A DNA stretch of 64,000 bases from Armillaria gallica (lineage: Eukaryota; Basidiomycota; Agaricomycetes; Agaricales; Physalacriaceae): positions 1,860,001 to 1,924,000 of the forward strand of contig JBANDB010000010.1 of assembly GCA_037576215.1 (NCBI GenBank), read 5' to 3'. Position numbers and translations under genes: made by a program. A model generated the notes under the pieces. That model saw only the letters and a program-made list of their open reading frames with translations, did not search any database and had not been told where the DNA came from. Positions 55,840 to 64,000 of this stretch are shown piece by piece (the first letter of the stretch is position 1; each line of letters opens with the position of its first letter).

Positions 55840-56260
55840 TGCCAAAGGTCGCGTCGCCATAGAATGTGAGCTGGACGTTGGGAATGAACTACATGTGTCT
55901 ATTGGGAGGGAGAGGATGACTGGAGTAAAGCGCTACGCACGTCATGCCGTCTTGAACTTTTCTTCTTGATGAGCTGCTGGGCGATGATGTCGTTGGTGCT
56001 AAAGAGGACGATGCCGCACTGGGCGAGGATCAGCCGACGGATGAGGAGCATGCTGGCATTGGCTTAGTGGGTAGCTGTAGAAAGAGACGGAGGAGGACAG
56101 ACTTGTGCAGAGGCCATTTAAGGAGAAAAGCAAGTGGAGAATAGGGCCGGTATTTCTCTGCCACCACCACTTTGGCCCTGAATTTGTCCTTTGCGTCAAC
56201 CACCGCGTCAAGCCTCTCTTGCGCTCTGTCTTGCTGCGTCTCAAAGTCGACATCCCTACC
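55840..56260 (-). pseudogene. SYM1/Mpv17-PMP22 family fragment (copy 5)
   Basis: Inverted-repeat partner of copy 1: LGQCGIVLFSTNDIIAQQLI and KKKSSRRHD on the minus strand around 55960-56040, preceded by a splice-like CTACAG near 56075. Truncated as elsewhere. Confidence 0.6.
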
Positions 56261-56973
56261 GTCACACGCCGTATACATCATCCCCGAGCTTCGTTTAGGC
56301 ATGATACACTTTCATTTTCCATCGATCAGACGTCAGCTAGCCAGGACCAGGTTGTCTTACGCGCTCGACATGACTATCAGAGCGTACCCTTCTCGTTCTA
56401 CCACCTGGGCCTGAACTTTAGAACGAAACGCCAAGGCACCAAACTCCTAAAGGCATGCTGCAGAAGAGGAAGAACTACCGTCATCACTCGACATCGCGGG
56501 AGCTATGTATCCATGTACCGGAAGAAGTTGACATCACACCTGCCCATCTAAGTAGGTGGAGGCATACGTATCCCCTATCCCACAAACCAAACCGCCTTGC
56601 GAGGATTATATCTCTATTTTCCTGCCTCCATCCTTTTCACTCGGACTCCTCAAGTTAGTGCAGGAAAAGGTGCGACGGTCGCGTCTCTTGCCTGATTTTG
56701 ATGTTCAGTCTACCTGACCAGTTATGCACAACCATTCTGCCCTCGAAAAGCTATCATGTCTTTCGATAGAGTCATGTCAAGCTTCCGTCTCTCTTAATGG
56801 CGTCCGAACACCACAGACTGAGAATCTTCTATCTGAGAGAGGCGGTCGTCTAAACCCTCGCACCAGCACGTACGTCCAGAACGTGATGCATCATTCTACT
56901 CCTCCTCTTCGCTACACACACTCATTACCAAACCCCGTCATGGAATTCGTCCCCAGAAACGAATACCCGCATC

Positions 56974-58541
56974 TCCCTCTATTTAACTGCGGAAATCTCC
57001 GTCTTTTCACTTTAGGCCCTTTGTTGGGAGGTACCGACTAATCGAGAAGGATAGACTCTGGTTCCATGCGGAATAGAAAGCAGATAAATCCAAGTTTCGA
57101 CGACCCAACTCCACAAACTTGGTGCTCCCCTCCCCGGACGTAACATCACCCATCTCTACATCCATCCACGGTGCTCGATTACTTACTATCACGAGCCATT
57201 TTTCGTTCGGTTTCCCTCACATCAGCCTCCATGCTTGAATTTCTTCACACGTAGGCACTGTAAAGACGGAGTTCCCTTCAGACAGACGACCAAGCTTCCC
57301 CCTTCATTCCCCTCCTACGATGTCGTCCGTGTTCCAATGATGACTGTAGAACAGGTCAGCATATAGGTCCTCAAGCTCAAGTCTAAACCTGGTGGGATAT
57401 GGTATACCGGCTACCTCTCAAGCTCGGAGTTCGATTCTCCATCCCACAGTACTGTCGGAAAACGTGACATTTTTTTTTTGCAAATACTCGGAAACTTTTG
57501 CCCAACATGGATTGTTGGTGCTTTTGTGACTTGTCCACTCAGCACTTGGCTCTGAAATGCATGGACGTGCCCTGTAAACATCAGGGACGCGTCCTGCGCT
57601 GTTGCATACTCGGCGCGGCTCAGAAAGGAAAAGACCCTGGACTGGTCGCACTGTATCATAAATGCCCCGCAGAGAAACGCCGGCCTCCATCCATCGCTCT
57701 TGGCTTGGCACAGAGTAAATGTCAAGGTGGGACGCTCGAGTCTCTTCGCTCCACACAGGCTAATTTGATGCACACAGTCTACCTTACGCGAGGCAAAGAC
57801 ATCAACGCCTTTCTCACAATCCCTCGGCCCATCGAAAGCCTCTCTTTCCAGTTGCAATGACGGCACTTTTCGAATTGGAGAGGCGGTCATCTGAACCCTC
57901 GTCCATTTGCCTGTGAATAAGTTCATCGCAGAACCTCGACAAGGGAGACGCCTGTCAAATGTAAGGGAAGAGTCAGATCCACCTCCACGTCCCAGGTCGT
58001 AGTGCAGTGTTATGCAAGTGGTCGACCCTGTATGCTTCCGTCCATTTCTCATCGCCACCTGCCTACACTCGGGATTCCATGTTCTCTCTACCCCGTCTAC
58101 CCCGGCCACAACGTACAAAGTCGCGCGAACGAGAGCCCCAGGCGGACATGGTACTCCAAAGTCCCTTCTCCTCGCCCCAAACCGTAAACATAAACAATCC
58201 GCCTTTTCAATACCGACCTTGGTTATCATCATCCCCAAAGCACGACGAATGACCCAAGTTGTAGAACTCCTCCCTTCCTCGTCTGATTTTTAGCCACTCC
58301 CTCCTCACGAACGAAATCGAGTTCCCAAGCACTCGCTTTTCTTTAATGCGTCCGATCCTGTCATGTCTCTACGCGCGCACTGCCTCCCCAGCATCATCCC
58401 CCCCTTCTTCTCTGCCCACAAACCCAAGTCATATTCCTCTGCTCTCTTTTCCTTCAAATCCCCGCGGTCTATGCCTGGGCTTCAGCCAAGCTTTTCTAGG
58501 AGTCTATGTGTCGATCTCAAGGAAGATAAACTTCTACTTAC
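56974..58541. repeat. Direct-repeat block shared with 29.8-31.6 kb
   Basis: Same orientation as 30240-31620. Near 57385-57450 it contains a tRNA-Glu-like remnant without an anticodon stem: TGGGATATGG, then CTCTCAAGCTCGG, then a TTCGATT loop, then CATCCCA. The 275-codon minus-strand ORF at 57411-58238 is broken in the other copy and is not called. Confidence 0.6.
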
Positions 58542-58628
58542 TTGGATATGGTGTAACGGCTAACATTGCCGCCTCTCATTCGATTGAACCCTTCGCGGCA
58601 GCTCGGGGTTCGATTCCCCGTATCTGAA
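58542..58628 (+). tRNA. tRNA-Glu(CTC) with 15-base intron
   Basis: The acceptor TTGGATA/TATCTGA pairs throughout with two wobble pairs. D arm GGTGTAACGGC; anticodon stem GCCGC (58568-58572) / GCGGC (58595-58599); loop C-T-CTC-A with an intron at 58579-58593 between positions 37 and 38 (the standard nuclear tRNA intron site); T arm CGGGG-TTCGATT-CCCCG. A run of T follows at about 58650. This is the most convincing tRNA gene in the window. Confidence 0.8.
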
Positions 58629-59225
58629 GTGGGGTTAAAAACTCATCGATTTTTTTTTTCCATTTTTAAAGAATTAATCGTGAAATTTGAATTCCGATTC
58701 GACAACCAAGAAACAGGATTGATTCAACCGTAGCTCCCAAGAATTTGTTGGAACTTGGACCATCTCTATGACCGGAAAGAACTGTTCAAGATATCTCCTG
58801 GTATAGATAAACAATGGCTGCAGGATCATGAGCACGGTCGAGCGGAGACGTCGTTTGCTCTGTCTCTTGTTCTCGCACCACCCGCCGTATGAGTTTTTCC
58901 ACTTTTGGCACGACGATCCCGCGTTGATACTAAATTCTAGCGGCTATCCTGTCTTTGGGACATCAGCTAGAGCGGTAGGGAGTGCTTAATCACTGTTGGT
59001 TGTTCATACCACGTTCCGAATTTCTTTCAAGTGGAAATTTTTAGGTTATGGGTATGTACCGCTGCACCTAGAACGAATCACATGCGAGCTACGTCCAATC
59101 TATATCTTTCGGCGCTTCTATCGCAGTGCAAGATATAGCAATACTATTTCCATTGCTGCTCATACTCGTTTTCTAGAATAAAGAGGTAGGTTCCTTCTTG
59201 ATGCAAAATAGATGTACAATGTGAT
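58629..59225. other. Intergenic with 26-base motif
   Basis: The motif at 58942-58967 is followed by GTTGTTCATACCACGTTC, also seen near 3255 and 47040, then by H-family 3' flank words (CTTTCGGCGCTTCTATCGCA). No gene. Confidence 0.6.
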
Positions 59226-59540
59226 TTAGACCAGGGCTTCGAAATCACTCTGGGGTAACCCCAAGGCTGTGATTAACGAGTACCGAAGTCCCAGTGTGGT
59301 CAAGACTTCTGGAGATCTTCTGGATGCCGTGTCCGACTCGGATAGGGCAGACATCCGAGTATCTTGTTGATAACGCTTCCCGCGCCACTTCATTGGAGTA
59401 CGTCTGCCACGCATGCGTGTAAATGGGGGTATCGTGGGTCGGGCAGTGTACCTTCTTGGAAGATGATTGCGTCTTTCATGAGTACGGGACATAGGCATGC
59501 TCCGTACCTCTCGACGGCGTATTCGTTGGGGTTCTCGTGT
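59226..59540 (-). pseudogene. H-family 3' fragment H6
   Basis: The minus strand keeps the last exon of H in pieces: ERYGACLCPVLMKD, then GTLPDPRYPHLHACVAD, then after frame changes LTTLGLRYSLIT and DFEALV with stop 59226-59228. The PHLHACVAD form resembles H1. No adjacent F-box gene. Confidence 0.6.
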
Positions 59541-59578
59541 AAAGGGAGCGGAATACATTAGCACAAAGGCATATTGAA

Positions 59579-61089
59579 TTAGTATCGGTGTGTATAACAA
59601 TAAGACCATAAGTAGTAGGGCAGGGTGGGGCCTGGGCTCAAAGGATGCACTCTAACAGTTACGCGAGGAGGCTCATATCGCTGTCTTGTGGTTTCTCCTT
59701 GGTAAAAAATCAGCCCCAGTAAAGTGCGCGAATCAACATGACTGACATCCATTCGACCTATTTCATGATCACTGCTCAATACCTCTGTACTTATCACGAC
59801 CGTTGGGGTTCGCTGTGCGCCCTGCGTTGAATGGGAAGTAATATCCCTCATCATAGTGGTCGTGATCTCCATATCGGTAGAAGATGTATAGATCTCCCGA
59901 CCACCTACGATTCGGATTCGTGAATTCAGCACCATGTAAATGGTATTGGCATATAGCTTGGATATGACCAAGCCTGGCGTCACGTAGAAAAACTGATGAG
60001 GGAACGCAAAAAACAAGATAAGGGCGGCAAGAGCAACGACAGCTAAACGTAGGCAGTTTTAACCTTGTAACGGCGGTGGATGATACGGATAAATACCTGT
60101 CAGAGATCCCGTCTCAATAGTGAGACGAATTAGCTTCGTGATCAGAATTCGGGTTTGAGGGAAACTAGTATTGTGGCGCATAAGCTACGACATAGTACCA
60201 TCAATGCCAATGAACATAACCGAAAGAGAGAAAGAGCTCACATTGTAAGTCATGCAAATAGCGATGACAATATCACACAAGGCATAGCCTGCGCACGAAA
60301 TCTAGGAGTGAATCGGTACGACGAACACGGGATTATCTAGTTGGCTAATCACCCCGAGGGAAATGGACGTCTTCTGGTTATTGAGTTGAATGATATCGGA
60401 TGCTTGGAACATGTAGGCGCCTGTGACAATAGCTGCTACGAAGCTGGTCAAAGACATCTGTCAATGGATGAGCTAGACCGCCATGGGTCAAGAGCACGGT
60501 AACGAACACAGATGACGAATGCAGGGACAATTCCCGACCTTGATAATATGTAGATTCGGTATGCATAGAAGCCCTGTCCGACAGAAGCAGCTGTATTCAT
60601 GTTAACTGATGCAAATCGAACGGAAGATGCTGGACGTACCCATAGTGCCTATAATGGGGACAACGAGCCAATAAAATTGATTATCAGTACTAGTGAGGGC
60701 TTCCATGTTACCGAAGCCGTATCCGAATACCGCAAAGGCGTCGTGCGTGATTATCATCGTCTGGACAAACTCGACAATGTAGATTCCATAGACGAGGGAT
60801 TTTATGGATCGTCTGTCCTTCGGAAATGCTAGATAGTACAGGTCTAGTAGTGAGACTATTAGAAACAAGATCATCAGATAATAAGCGACGCACAAAGCTG
60901 CACCGAAAGAGTCCCGAAGAGTCCCCAGTTCAAGAGATAGCCGACGATCTGAATTGCCGTGTTAGTGACTGAATAGACCAAACGCACAAGTTGACAAACC
61001 AGCGGTCCCGACCTGAAATGAGACTTTTCAGTAACAACACTCAGTTTGAAGATCATAACTTACAGCTGTTCTACGGGGACGGGCAGCAT
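59579..61089 (-). CDS. DUF6534-type multi-pass membrane protein
   Basis: This spliced gene starts at 61087-61089 (MLPVPVEQLSGPLV). The exons read GYLLNWGLFGTLSVQLYLYY, then LAFPKDRRSIKSLVYGIYIVEF, then THDAFAVFGYGFGN, FYAYRIYILS, ALCDIVIAICMTYN, TRILITKLIRLTIETGSLT, and ILFFAFPHQFFY with SKLYANTIYMVLNSR. These are the hallmark segments, in order, of the basidiomycete DUF6534 family with about seven predicted helices; its function is not established. Donors and acceptors are canonical where checked. For example, GTGCGT to CTACTAG restores LYLYY and a 50-base intron precedes MSLTSFVAA. The C-terminal cytoplasmic tail extends to the stop at 59579. No lesion seen. Confidence 0.85.
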
Positions 61090-61935
61090 GTTGTATCTGA
61101 GGGCTGTTTTACGGATTCTGAAGGGAAAGAACCTATACATATATCATTGACAACCATCGTGGGAGACTTGGAAGACGATACACAAATACCCAAGGCGAGT
61201 CAGTATCACATCACAGCGTCTTCGTTACCGCCGCATTGACCCGTCAAATTGATTATCTTGATTCCGTTCCACAAGAAGAAATCTCCGAGCTGAGGTATAG
61301 GGGAAGAGATAGTATCAAGTTGATATCAAAGCTATCCCCAGAATGAAGTGTGAGAAGAAGTCGGATTCTTGACTCACCGTGCTATACAAATTATTGCAAC
61401 ATCCATCTATTTTCTTCCTGTTGGATAGAACTGGGCCCGAGCATGACTCGGAAGGCAATGCAAGCATGTGAAAGTAATGCACGACTCATGTACCAAAATA
61501 GAAATCCCAAGGAGGAGGAGTTGTTTTTATTCTGATCACTATCCCTAAGAAGGAAACTAACCAGAATCCATATTACGTGTGCATTACCTACCTAATCCAC
61601 TGCGCTACGGTGCCGAACGAACGTCGGGCCTCACTGATACAGTCACGTCCCCGCAAGGTACGGCCTCTCAGCACTAGCGTCAACGCCGTGAGATCTAGAT
61701 CCAGTGCTATAGATAAGTCCGATGAATACGATGTCACGTCTCGGTGTATGTCATCGATCTGTGCTCTACTTATTCAAGTCCCGCAGCGACCCAGCCTCAG
61801 CAGTAGGGATAGCCCGCAAGCCTCGTGGCAATCTTGTTTTGCCAAACACTAGCGTCGATGGGAGAGACCGGTGTACACCGACTGCAAGTTTATCTTGATA
61901 CTTTTGCGCGGTAGACCTCACGCAACGGTGTCACA
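61090..61935. other. Unassigned DNA
   Basis: No gene is recognised. A sequence reading GCACCGTAGCGCAGTGG on the minus strand (about 61590-61612) resembles a tRNA D arm, but no matching T arm follows. Confidence 0.4.
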
Positions 61936-62100
61936 ATGAATATCCTGAAGACCAAGCACATGTGTTTCGGGAAGCTGCTGAATCCCCTGCCGCTCCATGG
62001 CCAGACACTGGAATGCACGAACCAGCATAAATATCTCGGAGTTCATGTTACCTCCTACCAGGATGACATTTTCTCTGACCATTTTGATCATAACTTATAA
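61936..62100 (+). mobile_element. LINE-type reverse transcriptase fragment
   Basis: An open frame of 54 codons from ATG 61936 reads MNILKTKHMCFGKLLNPLPL, then GQTLECTNQHKYLGVHVTS, then DIFSDH and a TAA. The pattern KTK-M-FG, LPL-G--LE, and YLGV is the segment of non-LTR retrotransposon reverse transcriptases just after the catalytic palm. Upstream and downstream RT blocks are not seen, so this is an isolated relic. Confidence 0.6.
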
Positions 62101-63500
62101 CTTGGTGAAAGTCGCATCGATAGTCACCAATGTCACTACTATCAAGTTCCACGCTCTTGAACTACTTGGGCATTCTTCTCTCTGCACTGTAAATCGTTGA
62201 CCCAGAGGAACTATTCCGTCCGGGTGTGAGCCTTGGTGTCAAGATAATGACTAGAGCAACGGCCTACGCCGGGGGAGAACAGCACCTCCTATCCATGAAC
62301 CTTAAATTATGAATCATTGGACGGGAAGGACTACGGAGCAGAAGAAAAAACAGAAAGGATGTCATCTCCTGTTAATAAGTACATGATGCGTCCCCAGTCA
62401 TAGCAGCCTCCTCGTCTGGCATGATATCCAATAATCAGCGGTCCAATGAGTATCGCAAGTCAACAGAAGTAACTCAGCGACAGTCAATTGAACCTGAGTA
62501 CGGAACGACTTGGAGCGACCCAGCGCACAAGCTTGGAGTCGACCAGTCTCGGGGAGGGGACCTACTCAGCGCACAAGCTTGAGTAATGTCGCTTCCCGGA
62601 GCCCTATAGATAGGGTGAAGTACACCTCCCACAGTCCTGGTGTCTCATTACAGCGCTCATAGAGCAGCTAGAGATACTGACATGCAGGAAAACGATGTTC
62701 CGAGGGCGTTCAAGGTCTGGAGGGTGTGGAGACGTAAAGGGACGGCACGTAACGACAACCAGAGTCCAAGACGGTACGTCCGGCTCGTTATTTCGGCCCC
62801 CTGGGTCCACGAACATTTCCAGGTCCAAGCTCCTGGCGAGGATGCAGTCCAAAGCCGCCAAAGTTTCGAATCCGGCGTCATCCGACCAATTTGCGAGCCA
62901 TCCATCAAAGCAAACGCTCTCTATGCAACGTCTTGCAGCACACAAAGAGGTTTTTCAGATCTGAGGAGGCGAGGATTTGGGCCCAGGAAACAAACCGCGA
63001 AAATCGATGGTGGTGGTATGGACTGAGCACTGACAAGACTCGAAGGACGACCAGTATCTATCCCGCCAATCTACGAGAATTCTTTACATTATTTCCCATA
63101 CGACCATCACTTGAGATAAGGTCGTCAACGTTGACTGCCATTGCGCCCTATCGTCAGGGTTTGACGCGGTTTGTTCGTGTGTGTGGCTTCGTTCCCTTGG
63201 AGCAAATCTTTAGAGCAGAATACTGTTAATAAGAGGTCAGTTTTAGATGCAATATTGCAGTTACAGGCCGAAATTTTAATTTACAGAGCTAATTTGAGCC
63301 TATTTTGACTTGATTGGATGTGAGTTCAGACCCCCTCGTTAGGCGTTAGAAGATATGAAATAAGTTCAGTTCGGGTTCGGCTGTTAGGCGTTAGGTGAAG
63401 GTCGTCATAGTACAGTACTGCAAGTTCCGCAGGACTGCCGGGACTAGTAGCGGAGTTTTATTTAAGTAGCAGCAAAGCGCCACGTGCGCTTCTTTAAGTT
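62101..63500. other. Unassigned DNA upstream of the last F-box copy
   Basis: A 113-codon ORF on the minus strand (62604-62945) has an open overlapping partner in a second minus frame. Neither shows a known motif. 63200-63420 is A/T-rich with GTTAGGCGTTAG words repeated twice. No gene is called. Confidence 0.4.
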
Positions 63501-63648
63501 CATTTTTATACACGGACAGGTGCGAGTTACGCGACTATCTATAACGCGGCTCACCAGGCTGACCTCGTTCGTTCTGTAGAGAAAGTCGGTATACAAGATC
63601 ATCTTCCTTCAACGCTTCCCTGAGCCATCTTCCAAGATTCACACCTCA

Positions 63649-64000
63649 ATGTCGTGCCTCACCTGCAGCAATTGCGGCTTCGTCAATCCCCTTTCTCCCG
63701 AGCCACAGTCAGACACTCTCAAAGCTACCCAGGGTTCCGACAGCCTCGTTTCACAGATTCTACGTGGGTCACGGCCATTGCTCGAATCTGACCATGCCTC
63801 GATAAACGACGAAATTGCGAAGCTAGAACGGTTGGGGTCTTGGTACAATGCGCAGCTTCATGCTGTCCTGAAATCCCTGGAAAATCGCAAGTCGGTATTC
63901 GCCCCCATCCGTCGTCTTCCCCGAGATATTCTCCTTGAAATCTTTCATTCTGTTTCCGACTCTTGGTGGCAGGATGATCATCATGCAGAAGAGGACGAGA
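63649..64000 (+). CDS. F-box protein copy F5, 5' part (runs off the window)
   Basis: ATG 63649 opens a frame that stays open for 117 codons to the window end: MSCLTCSNCGFVNPLSPEPQ, then RRLPRDILLEIFHSV and WWQDDHHAEEDE. It has the same cysteine cluster and F-box motif as F3 and F4, with a small in-frame insertion (about 4 codons) after residue 24. The proximal promoter (TTACGCG, TAACGCG, 63530-63548) is conserved, but the sequence beyond about 63500 is unrelated to the H promoter, so F5 has no divergent H partner. Completeness beyond 64000 cannot be judged. Confidence 0.75.
   Translation, partial: MSCLTCSNCGFVNPLSPEPQSDTLKATQGSDSLVSQILRGSRPLLESDHASINDEIAKLERLGSWYNAQLHAVLKSLENRKSVFAPIRRLPRDILLEIFHSVSDSWWQDDHHAEEDE

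Larger units (their letters stand above)
53285..56973. repeat. Right arm of inverted repeat IR1
   Basis: Reverse complement of 1-3680. It begins inside the coding region of the gene at 52193-53485 and carries the 26-base motif, the tRNA-Glu and a SYM1 fragment. Homology continues past 56973 but the partner lies outside the window. 54070-55800 contains no supported gene. Confidence 0.9.

Noticed and set aside
57411..58238. 275-codon minus-strand ORF
   Set aside because: It lies in dispersed repeat DNA; the direct-repeat copy at 30.2-31.6 kb has stops in the same frame and no protein motif is present.
61590..61612. tRNA D-arm-like sequence on the minus strand
   Set aside because: No T arm with a TTCRA loop or acceptor pairing could be found within 80 bases.
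62521..62582. Repeated CAGCGCACAAGCTTG word as possible attachment or insertion site
   Set aside because: Only two copies 45 bases apart, no inverted ends, and this is a eukaryotic context with no integrase nearby.
62604..62945. 113-codon minus-strand ORF as a gene
   Set aside because: A second minus-strand frame and a plus-strand frame are also open here; no motif favours one, and no splice structure was convincing.

Overview
The window looks like nuclear DNA of a mushroom-forming basidiomycete (Agaricomycetes). The evidence is many short GT-AG introns of about 45-65 bases, TATA boxes 40-65 bases before start codons, and protein families typical of that group: F-box proteins with an N-terminal cysteine cluster, a DUF6534 membrane protein, small RING proteins, expanded P450s and an NFX1-type helicase. 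There is no operon or ribosome-binding-site structure.

Layout. 1-3680 is one arm of a large inverted repeat; its partner is 53285-56973. A broken F-box copy follows (3681-4497), then a complete multi-exon ZNFX1/Hrr1/SAD-3-like helicase on the minus strand (4874-12822). From 13950 to 24560 lies an alternating array of F-box genes (minus) and an unrecognised gene family called H here (plus), interrupted by a repeat block with a SYM1/Mpv17 fragment and by unassigned DNA. 24558-28443 and 39063-43085 are the arms of a second inverted repeat, each carrying a copy of one P450 gene: dead on the left, intact on the right. Between the arms lie a third P450 (broken by a stop), a reduced RING-finger ORF and an intact old-yellow-enzyme gene. 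43100-46900 is more repeat DNA with tRNA-Glu-like sequences. 47255-51160 is a mirror-image H / F-box / H array. A 490-bp hAT-like non-autonomous transposon sits at 51289-51778. An intact 409-430 aa gene follows (52193-53485), then the right arm of the first inverted repeat, further repeat DNA with a tRNA-Glu, an H remnant, a DUF6534 gene (59579-61089), a LINE reverse-transcriptase fragment, and the start of a fifth F-box copy that runs off the window.

How it fits together. Few single-copy genes look intact: the helicase, P450-C, the old yellow enzyme, the 409-430 aa gene and the DUF6534 gene. Most of the rest is recently duplicated, mainly inverted, DNA. Its copies differ by frameshifts, nonsense changes, splice-site changes and chimeric junctions, which suggests repeated ectopic recombination. 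The most novel-looking structure is the F-box/H array. F-box and H units alternate, head-to-head across a shared promoter and tail-to-tail across a spacer of about 490 bp. Two F-box copies are intact, one carries a single nonsense codon, and several H copies are decayed. All gene models are by eye; families are named from motifs, and no database search was run.
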